Assembly (NCBI GenBank): GCA_035567895.1
Contig: DATMPC010000022.1
Coordinates: 124,001 to 188,000 of the forward strand
DNA: 64,000 nucleotides
Direction of reading: 5' to 3'
Origin: Terriglobales bacterium
Lineage (GTDB): Bacteria; Acidobacteriota; Terriglobia; Terriglobales; Acidobacteriaceae
Positions 19,977-28,565 of this stretch are shown here, one piece after another. Below the pieces are notes generated by a model. That model was not told the DNA's origin and ran no database searches. It was given only the letters and a program-made list of their open reading frames with translations. Positions within the stretch are counted from its first letter, which is position 1. Each line of letters starts with the position of its first letter. Position numbers and translations under genes: made by a program.

Positions 19977-22226
19977 ATGCGAAGGCTGACTCTTGCAATT
20001 CTGCTGATCCTTATTTCTCTGTTTCCCCTCAACGCCGCACAAAACGACAATTTCTTTGGCTATAGGCACGAATCCGCCGAGGTGGAACATGACTGGGAGA
20101 CAAAGTTCCGGGCGATTCCCAACTCCGCTCTGCAGCGCGAGTACATGCAGCGGATGAGCGCCCGTCCACACCATGTGGGTTCTCCATACGACAAGGACAA
20201 TGCTCAGTGGATCCTCGGTAAGTTCAAGGAATGGGGACTCGACGCGCAGATCGAGACCTTCCATGTCCTATTCCCCACACCGAAGGATCGTCTGGTCGAG
20301 ATGGTTGCTCCTACTCAATTCCGCGCGAAGCTGGAGGAGCCGGCGCTGGCCGTTGATCCAACCAGCGGACAGAAGTCTGAACAATTGCCCACGTACAACG
20401 CCTATTCCGCGGACGGCGACGTTACGGCTCCCCTCGTATTTGTTAATTATGGTTTGCCCAAGGACTATGAGGGCCTCGAACGGTTAGGCATTTCAGTCAA
20501 AGGCGCGATCGTTATCGCCAAGTATGGAAACTCATGGCGGGGCATTAAGCCAAAAGTCGCCTACGAACATGGCGCAGTTGGCTGTCTGATTTATTCCGAT
20601 CCAGATGATGACGGCTATTTCCAGGAACCTGTTTTTCCCGAAGGTCCGATGCGTCCTAAAGACGGTGTGCAACGAGGTAGCGTGATGGACTTCGTGCACT
20701 ACCCCGGCGATCCGCTGACGCCGGGAGTTGGCGCGACCTCCGACGCAAAGCGCCTCCGACGCGAGGATGCTGAGACGATTACAAAGATTCCAGTCTTGCC
20801 GATCTCTTACGCGGACGCCCAGCCGCTGCTGCAAGCTCTAGCTGGACCAATGGCTCCCAAGGAATGGCGAGGTGCTCTGCCTCTGCCCTACCACGTCGGT
20901 CCCGGTCCAGCGAAGGTTCATCTACGCGTGGCAGCAAACTGGGACATCAAGCCCGTGTATGACGTCGTGTTCAGGATTCCTGGATCGACCGATCCAGATA
21001 CTTGGATTGTTCGCGGGAATCATCACGACGCTTGGGTGAACGGCGCCGAAGATCCTGTTTCGGGACAGATCGCACTTCTGGAAGAGGCGCGAGCGCTCTC
21101 GCTGCTGCTCAAGCAGGGTTGGAGACCGAAGCGCACGATCGTTTACTGCGCGTGGGATGGTGAAGAGCCAATGCTGCTTGGTTCCACAGAATGGGCCGAA
21201 TACCATGGACAAGAACTGCAGCAGCACGCCGCGATCTATATCAACACTGATGGCAACACTCGCGGCTACCTCGACGCAGGTGGATCTCACTCGCTGGAAG
21301 CATTCGTCAATGAGGTCGCCAAGGATGTGCGGGATCCGGAGAAGCAGATTTCCGTGTGGAAACGCAAACAGGCTTCAGAGATCGAATCCGGCAATCCCGA
21401 TGAACGCAAGGAGGCCAGACAGCGCGCGGATCTTCGCATCGATCCTCTAGGCTCAGGAACGGACTTTACTACGTTCCTTGATCACCTAGGTGTTGCTTCT
21501 CTGAACATCAGCTACTCAGGCGAAGACAATGAGGGCATCTACCACTCGATTTATGACGACTTCTATTGGTACACGCACTTCTCTGACACTGAGTTTGTTT
21601 ACTCGCGCGCTTTGTCGCAGACCATCGGTACGATGGTCATGCGCTTCGCGGATGCTGACGTTTTGCCCTATCAGTTCACCGACTTCGCCGACACCATGAA
21701 GAAGTACACCGATGAACTGAAGAAGCTCCTGAAAGATCAGCAGGACGAAGCGAACGAGACGAATCAGAAACTCGACGATGGTGTGTATACGGCAACCTCT
21801 GATCCGCGACGTCCAACCGTCGCTCCAAAACGCGCAGAGGTACCGCCGTTCATCAACTTTTCCCCGCTTGATAATGCAATCGCTGCCCTCAGCAGCAGCG
21901 CCGAGAAGTATCAGAAAGCCTCGTCTGGCTTGCAGAAGACAGACGCAAGCGCAAGCTTGGAAGCCTTGAATCGTTTATTGCTGCAGAGCGAACGCCGCCT
22001 GACTCTAAATCAGGGACTCCCACGCCGTCCGTGGTACAAGCACCAGATCTATGCGCCGGGCTGGTACACGGGCTACGCGCCTAAAACGATGCCGGGAGTG
22101 CGTGAGGCCATCGAGGAGAAACGCTACAAAGAAGCCGAGGAGCAGGTGCTGAACGTTGCCAAAGTGCTTCAGGCTGAGTCGGAGCTAATCGACCAGGCCA
22201 CCGCCGAAATTGGAAAAATCAAGTAA
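19977..22226 (+). CDS. secreted M28B peptidase, glutamate carboxypeptidase II-like
   Basis: A 749-residue exported zinc exopeptidase with a signal peptide at 1-20 (RRLTLAILLILISLFPLNAA). The order is a protease part with an inserted PA domain (~110-330, KGAIVIAKYGNSWRG, GAVGCLIYSDP) and a C-terminal TfR-type dimerisation domain (~600-745). The two-zinc site matches GCPII: His and Asp in NHHDAWVNGAEDPVSG, the Glu pair in DGEEPMLLGSTEWAE, Asp in YINTDGN and His in EGIYHSIYDD. All ligands are present. It should release C-terminal Glu or similar residues from peptides outside the cytoplasm. GAGG lies close before the ATG. Monocistronic, with the next gene convergent 4 bp away. Confidence 0.9.
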   Translation: MRRLTLAILLILISLFPLNAAQNDNFFGYRHESAEVEHDWETKFRAIPNSALQREYMQRMSARPHHVGSPYDKDNAQWILGKFKEWGLDAQIETFHVLFPTPKDRLVEMVAPTQFRAKLEEPALAVDPTSGQKSEQLPTYNAYSADGDVTAPLVFVNYGLPKDYEGLERLGISVKGAIVIAKYGNSWRGIKPKVAYEHGAVGCLIYSDPDDDGYFQEPVFPEGPMRPKDGVQRGSVMDFVHYPGDPLTPGVGATSDAKRLRREDAETITKIPVLPISYADAQPLLQALAGPMAPKEWRGALPLPYHVGPGPAKVHLRVAANWDIKPVYDVVFRIPGSTDPDTWIVRGNHHDAWVNGAEDPVSGQIALLEEARALSLLLKQGWRPKRTIVYCAWDGEEPMLLGSTEWAEYHGQELQQHAAIYINTDGNTRGYLDAGGSHSLEAFVNEVAKDVRDPEKQISVWKRKQASEIESGNPDERKEARQRADLRIDPLGSGTDFTTFLDHLGVASLNISYSGEDNEGIYHSIYDDFYWYTHFSDTEFVYSRALSQTIGTMVMRFADADVLPYQFTDFADTMKKYTDELKKLLKDQQDEANETNQKLDDGVYTATSDPRRPTVAPKRAEVPPFINFSPLDNAIAALSSSAEKYQKASSGLQKTDASASLEALNRLLLQSERRLTLNQGLPRRPWYKHQIYAPGWYTGYAPKTMPGVREAIEEKRYKEAEEQVLNVAKVLQAESELIDQATAEIGKIK

Positions 22227-22229
22227 AAC

Positions 22230-22967
22230 TCACTTGGGATTGGCGATGAACTTGTAACCGACTCCGCGAACCGTCAGCAGATGTTTGGGTTTTGATGGTT
22301 CCGCTTCGATGTAGCGTCTCAATCGCACGATAAAGTTGTCGATGGCGCGGGTGTCGGTGTCTTCGTGGAGTGACCAGACATCTTCCAGAATGGATTTGCG
22401 CGAGACAACCTTCCCTTCATTGCGAATCAGATGTCGTAGCAGCTCCGCTTCCATCACAGTAAGCTGAATTGTTTCCTTCTTCAGCCGCAGCTCCAACGTA
22501 GTGAAATCGATGCTCTTGCCGTCAAAAGAAAATGTGCTCGACTCCTCCGAGTTCGAAGCTCTCTCTTGCGAACTGTTAGGTTCAACCCCGCTTCCCCACT
22601 GTTTGCGGCGCATCAACCCGCGAAGGCGAGCCACGAGAATGGCTAATTCAAACGGCTTGGGAAGATAGTCGTCTACCCCGGCCTCGAAGCCGCGCAACAC
22701 GTCCTCGGGACGGCCGCGGGCAGTGAGCATCAGAACGGGAACATACTGTTTGGCGTTGCGGAGCTGTGAGACTACTTCGAAACCTGAGATGCCCGGGAGC
22801 ATCACGTCGAGAATCACGGCGTCCACTCCACTGTCAGCGCGCAGCAGACGCTCAAGCCCAGTCTCGCCGTCGCCCACGACCTCCGCATCGATGCCCTCTG
22901 CCTCGAGGTTGAATTTGAGTCCACGGGCGAGATGTTCTTCGTCTTCTACGATCAGCACTCGGCTCAT
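22230..22967 (-). CDS. OmpR/PhoB-type response regulator
   Basis: A DNA-binding regulator of 245 residues. The receiver (1-120) has the acidic pair E8-D9, phosphoacceptor D54 in VILDVMLPG and lysine in YLPKPF. A linker of ~30 residues leads to a winged-helix effector domain (~150-243) with ELRLKKETIQLTVMEAELLRHLIRN and TVRGVGYKF. It is co-transcribed with the histidine kinase, whose stop overlaps this start (ATGA), so the two form a cognate pair. Regulated genes are unknown. Confidence 0.94.
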   Translation of the reverse strand: MSRVLIVEDEEHLARGLKFNLEAEGIDAEVVGDGETGLERLLRADSGVDAVILDVMLPGISGFEVVSQLRNAKQYVPVLMLTARGRPEDVLRGFEAGVDDYLPKPFELAILVARLRGLMRRKQWGSGVEPNSSQERASNSEESSTFSFDGKSIDFTTLELRLKKETIQLTVMEAELLRHLIRNEGKVVSRKSILEDVWSLHEDTDTRAIDNFIVRLRRYIEAEPSKPKHLLTVRGVGYKFIANPK

Positions 22968-23863
22968 ACGACTCGCGGAAGCTGGAGAATGATAGTTGCG
23001 CCGCGCCCTGGCCCTTCACTCTCGGCGAAGGCATTGCCGCCGTATTTCTTTGCGATGCTGCGCACGATAAACAGTCCCAGGCCGCTTCCCTTCACGCGCG
23101 CTACTTCGCGGTCGGCAACACGATAGAAGCGCTTGAAAACCTGCTTTAGTTCGCTGCGAGGAATCCCAATACCGTTGTCGCGCACCCGCACAGAAACATT
23201 TTTATCTGTGTCGGCTCGGAGTTGTACCTCGATATCGACTTTGTCGCCCGAGTACTTAATCGCGTTGTCTAGGATATTGGAGATGGCAGAGCGCAACTCC
23301 TCGCGGTTAGCAGTCACCTTCGGCGAACCCTGACTGCTTTCTACCAGCAGGCGCAAGGACTCGGCTGAAAGATGATGATGAGTACGTGCCTCGTCAAGAC
23401 ATTCGCGGACGAGCTTCTCCATATCGACAATATCTTCCAGCTTGTCGCGACTGTGACCAAGTTCGGCAGCTTGCAGCACCTGCTCTACGGTCTTAAGCAG
23501 CCGGTCGGAGTCTGAGAGCATGACGCGGTAAAACTCGTTCCGCTGCTGCTCGTCGACTTTGCGGCTCTGGAGTGTCTGCAGATAAAGCCGAATGGAGGTG
23601 AGGGGAGTCTTCAGTTCGTGGGTGACGGCATGAAGGAAGCTGTCCTGCTTCTCGTTGCGCCGGATTTCCCGAACCAGGAAGATCGTATTCAGTACCAGCC
23701 CGGCGATAACAATGCCGAAAAATATGACGCCGAGAATCAGTGTCCCAAGCTCGCGCCAGTTGATCACGATCCAACTGACGTTCAGCGTGACCGCGGCCGC
23801 GATCACACACGAACTCAACGTAATGAAAAACGCGATCGCTTTGCGGCGGCTGGTAACTCGCAT
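22964..23863 (-). CDS. sensor histidine kinase
   Basis: A membrane kinase of 299 residues. Two transmembrane helices (~10-32 and ~41-63) are joined by a very short loop, so it has almost no periplasmic sensor. There is no HAMP or PAS domain. The HisKA domain has the phospho-accepting H82 in HAVTHELKTPLTS. The HATPase domain has the N box NILDNAIKYSGD, the G1 box VRDNGIGIP and the G2 box GSGLGLFIVRSI. The minimal input part suggests sensing within the membrane or through a partner. It is first of a two-gene operon with the regulator, overlapping it by 4 bp. Confidence 0.93.
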   Translation of the reverse strand: MRVTSRRKAIAFFITLSSCVIAAAVTLNVSWIVINWRELGTLILGVIFFGIVIAGLVLNTIFLVREIRRNEKQDSFLHAVTHELKTPLTSIRLYLQTLQSRKVDEQQRNEFYRVMLSDSDRLLKTVEQVLQAAELGHSRDKLEDIVDMEKLVRECLDEARTHHHLSAESLRLLVESSQGSPKVTANREELRSAISNILDNAIKYSGDKVDIEVQLRADTDKNVSVRVRDNGIGIPRSELKQVFKRFYRVADREVARVKGSGLGLFIVRSIAKKYGGNAFAESEGPGRGATIILQLPRVV

Positions 23864-23940
23864 CTAGTGGAGCCCTACGTTTGAGTTTAGCGCAGACCCT
23901 GATCTCTGGCAGCTTGCGGAAAATGGCCATGCAGTCTCAA

Positions 23941-24112
23941 AACTGTCATCCTGAGGCCGGTTTTGGCCGAAGGACCTCCCGGAATATTTCGGATTTGATT
24001 GTTGCGTCCTGGCTCTTCGGCCAGAATTCTCGTAAAGAGCCTCGAAACGGCAATTCAGACTGATGCATTGCGGGAGATCCTTCGGCCAACATCGGGCCTC
24101 AGGATGACAGTT
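23941..24112. repeat. MITE-like inverted repeat, variant copy A
   Basis: A 172-bp element whose ends are 18-bp perfect inverted repeats (AACTGTCATCCTGAGGCC and its complement). The homology continues for ~42 bp per arm, including GGCCGAAGGACCTCCCG and CGGGAGATCCTTCGGCC. It shares the ACTGTCATCC end with three other elements (47855, 49406, 55019) but not their central hairpin. It lies 97 bp downstream of the desaturase stop and upstream of the kinase. No open frame inside. Confidence 0.75.
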
Positions 24113-24208
24113 CGCAATTGATGCACAACTCAATTCCTAATAGGCCAAAAAATAAAAGTTCCGGCCGCGTACGACCGGAACTTCATAAGTAGACCCGAGG
24201 GAGGAAAC

Positions 24209-25135
24209 TTAGGCCGAAACCAGCTCCGGCTTTGCCCCTGCTGCGAGCTTTTCTTCCTGCTCGCGCAGCTTCTTCGGCATGTCGACCACCTTGACATCTT
24301 TCGCAAGGCCAATCGCTTTGAGCATGCATATGCCGTAGTAGTTCAAATCGACTTCGTACCAGGCTAGGCCATGACGCGCCGAAACCGGATGAGCATGATG
24401 GTTGTTGTGCCATCCTTCACCGAAAGTCACCATCGCGACCCACCAGTTGTTAGTAGAGTCGTCCTTGGTGACGAAGCGCCGGCTACCCCACATGTGTGTA
24501 GCCGAATTCACCAGCCAGGTGGCATGCAGTCCGACGGTCACACGGAAGAAGATGCACCACATGACGTAGGTCCAGCCCCCCACAGCGAGCAGAATTAAGC
24601 CCAGCGTGGTGAGCGGGACCCAATGCCACTTGGTCAACCAAACGTGAAACTTGTCGCGACGAAGATCGGGAGTGTACCGTTCGAGTTCCGGATTACCGTG
24701 GTGGAGAACTTCGCCACTGACGATCCATCCCATGTGCGCCCACCAGCCGCCATCACGCGGACTGTGCGGGTCGCCTTCGCGATCGCTGGTCTGATGATGT
24801 ATGCGGTGCGTGCCTACCCAGAATATCGGTCCACCCTCAAGAGCGAGTGTGGCGCAAGTGGTGAGGAAGTACTCAAGCCATTTCGGAACCTTGTACCCGC
24901 GATGCGTCAGCAGCCGGTGATAGCCCATCCCGATTCCGAAACTCAGAGAGAAGTACCAGAGAATGGCGGTGACAAGCAGCGCCTTCCAACTGAACATGAA
25001 CAGTGCAGCGATCGCGCCAATGTGGAAGACCGCCATCACGAAGGCGGTATACCAGTTGATTTTTCCCCGCTTCGCCGAATAAATCTGCGAAACCGCTGGT
25101 TTGCCAAGAGTGTCAGGTGTAATGATTGCGCTCAT
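24209..25135 (-). CDS. membrane acyl-CoA/acyl-lipid desaturase
   Basis: A di-iron fatty-acid desaturase of the stearoyl-CoA (delta-9) type in the inner membrane. It has the three histidine boxes: HRLLTH (73-78), HRIHH (110-114) and HNNHH (243-247). Hydrophobic helix pairs lie at ~30-75 and ~172-210. The length of 308 is typical. It introduces a double bond in acyl chains to adjust membrane fluidity; an electron donor is not encoded nearby. The start at 25135 (MSAIITPD) has GGAG 3 nt upstream; an in-frame ATG at 25162 would add 9 residues. Divergent from the next gene. Confidence 0.9.
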   Translation of the reverse strand: MSAIITPDTLGKPAVSQIYSAKRGKINWYTAFVMAVFHIGAIAALFMFSWKALLVTAILWYFSLSFGIGMGYHRLLTHRGYKVPKWLEYFLTTCATLALEGGPIFWVGTHRIHHQTSDREGDPHSPRDGGWWAHMGWIVSGEVLHHGNPELERYTPDLRRDKFHVWLTKWHWVPLTTLGLILLAVGGWTYVMWCIFFRVTVGLHATWLVNSATHMWGSRRFVTKDDSTNNWWVAMVTFGEGWHNNHHAHPVSARHGLAWYEVDLNYYGICMLKAIGLAKDVKVVDMPKKLREQEEKLAAGAKPELVSA

Positions 25136-25274
25136 AGTCTCCGTTTGCAGCCTCAACAACATCTTTCAACATAACAACCGCAGAATAAGAGCCGTGTAAT
25201 AGTTATGTAATACCGCTCGTCCCTGATTACCGAGGTAATACCAAGCGCTGGCCGCTGATCTCCTATCCGCGGAA

Positions 25275-25952
25275 ATGGCGCAAAGAAAATCGCAAAATAT
25301 GCCCAAATCCGCGCTAATCGTCGGCGGTACTGGATTAGTCGGCTCGAATTGTCTCCAGTTCCTGCTTGCCTCGCCAGAGTACGCAAGCGTCACGGCTTTG
25401 GTGCGCCGGCACACAGGAATTGACCATCCGAAGCTGCAGGAGCAGATCGTCGACTTTAACAATCTGGGAAATTTGTCTACGGCCGACGACGTTTATTGCG
25501 CTCTTGGAACGACTATCAAGAAAGCGGGATCCCAGCCCGCATTCCGGCGCGTTGATTTCGAATATCCGTTCCACGTTGCTGAAGGCGGCCTTGCTGCGGG
25601 CGCCAGACAATTCCTGCTTGTGTCCTCAGTAGGCGCTAATTCTGGCTCAAGCAACTCTTACTTGCGCACGAAGGGCGAGCTCGAGGATGCACTGCGAAAA
25701 CTGTCGTTCGGAGCGTTGCACATCTTTCGCCCCAGCTTCCTGATCGGAGAGAGAAGCGAACAACGCAGTGGCGAGCGCGTCGGCATGGTTCTCGCCGAAG
25801 CTCTGAAAATTGCAATGGTTGGAGGACTTCGCAAGTATCGTCCAATTCATGCCAACGCCGTCGCACGCGCAATGGTCAATGCTGCGTTGTCTGGGAGCTC
25901 TGGAGCTCGCATTTACGAGTATGACGAAATGATCAAATTGGCAGGCGAATGA
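25275..25952 (+). CDS. NAD(P)-binding atypical SDR (TIP30/HTATIP2-like)
   Basis: A 225-residue Rossmann-fold protein. The nucleotide-binding loop GGTGLVGSN lies at ~17-25, with family segments VYCALGTTIKKAGSQ, FLLVSSVGANSGSSNSYLRTKGELE (a YxxxK-like YLRTK) and LHIFRPSFLIGER. It matches the TIP30-like atypical SDR group, often annotated as an oxidoreductase of unknown substrate. A second in-frame ATG at 25299 begins right at the fold (MPKSALIVGG) and is possible. It converges on the tRNA gene, whose 3' end lies 6 bases past the stop. Confidence 0.82.
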   Translation: MAQRKSQNMPKSALIVGGTGLVGSNCLQFLLASPEYASVTALVRRHTGIDHPKLQEQIVDFNNLGNLSTADDVYCALGTTIKKAGSQPAFRRVDFEYPFHVAEGGLAAGARQFLLVSSVGANSGSSNSYLRTKGELEDALRKLSFGALHIFRPSFLIGERSEQRSGERVGMVLAEALKIAMVGGLRKYRPIHANAVARAMVNAALSGSSGARIYEYDEMIKLAGE

Positions 25953-25957
25953 TCGGA

Positions 25958-26034
25958 TGGTGGGCAGTGCAGGACTCGAACCTGCGACCTCCTGCTTGTA
26001 AGGCAGGCGCTCTAACCAGCTGAGCTAACCGCCC
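25958..26034 (-). tRNA. tRNA-Val (anticodon UAC)
   Basis: The minus strand folds as a complete tRNA. The acceptor is GGGCGGT/ACTGCCC with discriminator A and an encoded CCA. The D arm is GCTCAGCTGGTTAGAGC and the anticodon arm is CCTGC-CTTACAA-GCAGG, giving anticodon TAC. The T arm GCAGGTTCGAGTCCTGC carries TTCGAGT. The size is 77 nt with CCA. No other tRNA is nearby. Confidence 0.96.
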
Positions 26035-26325
26035 CGATCGTGAAGCTAACATGGCGGGCTTTTCTGACGGTAGCACACGAACTTCACACGGAGCAATCCG
26101 GTGGTTAATGCCCTTCCTCTAAGTCTCTGGTTTGCAGACATTAAGCGCGCAAGCATGGTCCGCGGGTGCACCTTCTGTTTACATTTCGGGCATCCTTCTG
26201 CTCGCGTCTGGCAACTAATGCGAGTGAAAGTTAGTGCCGTCCTTCTATCCCCCGGGTGCTCGCATTAAGTTCGCTGTCACCAAACACGTCGGCCATAAAA
26301 GAAAGCAAGATCAAGGAAAGGTGCA
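26035..26325. other. spacer upstream of receiver gene
   Basis: No coding content. A 9-bp inverted repeat TAATGCGAG (26216-26224) / CTCGCATTA (26259-26267) with a 34-nt centre is visible. It could be an operator or leader hairpin for the receiver gene, but there is no direct support. Confidence 0.3.
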
Positions 26326-26724
26326 ATGGGCATGAAAGCCATCCTGTTTGTCGACGATCATGAAGTGCTGGCCCGCTTGAGCTGCGAGATCCTCGAAATG
26401 CAGGGCTACAAGGCGGTTAGCGCGTATAGTGCCAAAGAGGCGCTGGAGAAATTCAGCCAGCAGGATTTCGACATTCTGGTCACCGACTTCCGCATGGACG
26501 GCATGAACGGAGTTGAACTTGCCCATCGTATCCGCGAGAAGAGTCCAAACACCCCGGTAATCATCGTGACGGGATACGGTCCCGTCGACGGCGGGAAAGA
26601 TGTGAACGCCTGCCTGCAGAAGGAAGATCTGTTTCCTGCACTGCTTGAAAAGATCAAGTTCTATCTCGGCGAAGGCAACGGAGTCGCCCGAACCGATGAA
26701 CCGGCAAGTGTCGTCAGTTCATAA
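26326..26724 (+). CDS. stand-alone receiver-domain protein (CheY-like)
   Basis: A 132-residue single-domain response regulator with the acidic pair D10/D11, phosphoacceptor D54 in ILVTDFRMDGMNG, the conserved Thr in IIVTGYGP and Lys in CLQKED. A short Ser/Val-rich tail follows. There is no output domain, so it acts by protein interaction or as a phosphorelay sink. AAGGAAAGG gives a good ribosome site. No kinase is adjacent. A strong stem-loop follows the stop. Confidence 0.9.
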   Translation: MGMKAILFVDDHEVLARLSCEILEMQGYKAVSAYSAKEALEKFSQQDFDILVTDFRMDGMNGVELAHRIREKSPNTPVIIVTGYGPVDGGKDVNACLQKEDLFPALLEKIKFYLGEGNGVARTDEPASVVSS

Positions 26725-26747
26725 CCAGCTTGCCCTCCCCCAAGACC

Positions 26748-26779
26748 GGCCTCCGCCTCGGCGGAGGCCGTGCCGTTTT
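26748..26779 (+). terminator. probable terminator after the receiver gene
   Basis: A 10-bp perfect stem GGCCTCCGCC/GGCGGAGGCC (26748-26769) with only TC between the arms, so the real loop takes some stem pairs. It is followed after 6 nt by TTTT. Placed 24 bp after the stop. The distance of the T-run makes it imperfect. Confidence 0.55.
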
Positions 26780-26806
26780 AAGCAATTGCTAAACTGACTT
26801 CTCATA

Positions 26807-27682
26807 ATGCGCCGTCTGATCATTAACGCTGACGACTTTGGCATGACCGCTGGCGTAAATCGCGCAATCGCTGAGGCTCACCGTGCAGGTCTAGTTACTT
26901 CGGCTACGGTCATGGCGAACGGGGCTGGAACCGACGACGCCATCGCAATCGCATCGCAGCATCCGTCGCTACGGACCGGATGCCACGTCGTCCTGGTTGA
27001 TGGCAAGCCGTTGTCGAAACCCGATAACGTGGCAACGCTTATCGGCTCGCGCAACGGCACTGGCGCAAGGTTTCGAAAGGGAATCTCTCACCTGGTTATA
27101 GCGTCTGTGGCGGGGCAGGTACGCACTGCGGATGTTCATAAAGAAGCCGCCGCCCAAATTGAACGGCTGCAGGCTCGTGGGCTATCGTTGTCCCACGTAG
27201 ATTGCCACATGCACTCGCACATCCTGCCGGAGGTGTTGCGCGGAGTGCTGCGAGCTGCTTGCGATCACCGAGTGTCAGCGATCCGCAATCCCTTCGAGCC
27301 AGCATGGTCAGTAGCCGCGACCCATAAAGGTTCCAGCTTGCGCTCATGGCATCGCTCTGCACAGGTAACCGCCTTGCGCGCGCTTCAATCCCAATTTCGT
27401 CGTGCAGTCGACCAACACGGAATGAAGACGGCGGATGGAACCATTGGAATTGCAGTAACTGGGCTGCTCGATCGGAATCTGCTATCCCGTCTGGTTGAAG
27501 CCATGCCGGATGGAACTTGGGAACTTGTGACGCATCCCGGATACAACGACCATCAACTTATGGAAACTACCACTGAATTGAAACAGTCGAGGGCAATAGA
27601 GCTCGAACTCCTGACTTCCCCGCAGACTCTCGATCTACTTCGCAAGTCCGGCATCCAGCTAATCAATTACAGCGATTTATGA
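26807..27682 (+). CDS. ChbG/YdjC-family deacetylase (HpnK-like)
   Basis: A carbohydrate deacetylase fold protein of 291 residues. The metal and catalytic motifs are NADDFGMTAGVN at 7-18 (Asp-Asp), GCHVVLVDG (His) and DCHMHSHILPE (His pair). The family includes ChbG (diacetylchitobiose deacetylase) and HpnK (hopanoid-associated). The spacing and the ARFRKGISHLVI-like segment fit the HpnK branch better in my reading. No other hopanoid gene is in the window, so the role stays open. It starts 37 bp after the preceding stem-loop; no clear ribosome site. Confidence 0.8.
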   Translation: MRRLIINADDFGMTAGVNRAIAEAHRAGLVTSATVMANGAGTDDAIAIASQHPSLRTGCHVVLVDGKPLSKPDNVATLIGSRNGTGARFRKGISHLVIASVAGQVRTADVHKEAAAQIERLQARGLSLSHVDCHMHSHILPEVLRGVLRAACDHRVSAIRNPFEPAWSVAATHKGSSLRSWHRSAQVTALRALQSQFRRAVDQHGMKTADGTIGIAVTGLLDRNLLSRLVEAMPDGTWELVTHPGYNDHQLMETTTELKQSRAIELELLTSPQTLDLLRKSGIQLINYSDL

Positions 27683-27759
27683 ACCATGTCATTGCGCGGA
27701 TGCAATCCACCGCAATGAATGTTTCGCCATGCGCTGGCACCGCGGCTTAGGCGGAGGGC

Positions 27760-28539
27760 TCACTCAAGTTCGAGCTTCATCCAAAACGTGTGCGCCTGAC
27801 CGGGCGGAATGTCGATCCGGCGGTCGGTATTGATCGTGTTGTTCGGCCCGGTAAACGGCTCGATGCAGATGAAGTCCTTGCCGGGCTGTGACCAGAACTG
27901 AAGGTGACGCATCTCAGGCGAGAAGCTGAGCGTCATTGGCCCGAGTTGAGGGATGCGGAAATTGGCGCGCCCATTCGGTGGCGCAACGACTCCAAAGTCG
28001 AATTCGCGCTCGTTGCCAAATTGAGTGCGATCCACGGCAGCCACACCGGTTTGCACATTGCCCTTCTCATGACCGGCACAGTTGAAATAAGGATGCCATC
28101 CGGGCGAGACCGGCATCGGCTGCTCACCGTTGTTGAAGACGCACAGCTCGATTTCAAGACCGCACGGCAGAATTGTGCAGGTTTGTTCCGCGAAGAAGTG
28201 AAACGGGTACGCTGTCTGGTCGGATTCTTCTGGCACAAGCGCTAAACGTAGCCGCCATGGCTTCTGCTCTTTTATCTCCCATGTCCGATTACGACCAAAG
28301 CCATGTTGGCCCATCTTCGTGCCGGAAACGTTCAGAATGCCGTTCTCCAGCTTTCCCGCATAGGGAAAAAGCACTGGAATACCACCCCGCACATTCTTGC
28401 CGGGATCGTCGAAGGTTGCGCGATCGATGTAGAGGACTTGCTTGTCGCCGATCTGAAGACTCGATACAAGAGCACCTCGGGCAGGCGCAATCGTCGCCTG
28501 CACATCACTATGGCTGATTCTGATTTCCTCGAAAGACAA
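27760..28539 (-). CDS. aldose 1-epimerase family protein
   Basis: A 259-residue galactose-mutarotase-like beta-sandwich. Substrate-site residues are present: His in GQHGFGRNRTW (HGFxR motif), His in SPGWHPYFN and the catalytic Glu in ICIEPFTGPNN. The length and motif spacing resemble the short YeaD/aldose-epimerase group rather than the ~340-residue GalM. It interconverts sugar anomers; whether it uses free or phosphorylated hexose is not clear. The YmdB-type gene upstream on the same strand ends 27 bp away, so co-transcription is likely. Confidence 0.87.
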   Translation of the reverse strand: MSFEEIRISHSDVQATIAPARGALVSSLQIGDKQVLYIDRATFDDPGKNVRGGIPVLFPYAGKLENGILNVSGTKMGQHGFGRNRTWEIKEQKPWRLRLALVPEESDQTAYPFHFFAEQTCTILPCGLEIELCVFNNGEQPMPVSPGWHPYFNCAGHEKGNVQTGVAAVDRTQFGNEREFDFGVVAPPNGRANFRIPQLGPMTLSFSPEMRHLQFWSQPGKDFICIEPFTGPNNTINTDRRIDIPPGQAHTFWMKLELE

Positions 28540-28565
28540 TCGCGCTCCCGATTTGTGATTTGGTT

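Noticed and set aside
26216-26267. 9-bp inverted repeat upstream of the receiver gene considered as a riboswitch
   Set aside because: A single short stem with a 34-nt centre and no known riboswitch core; kept only as a note.
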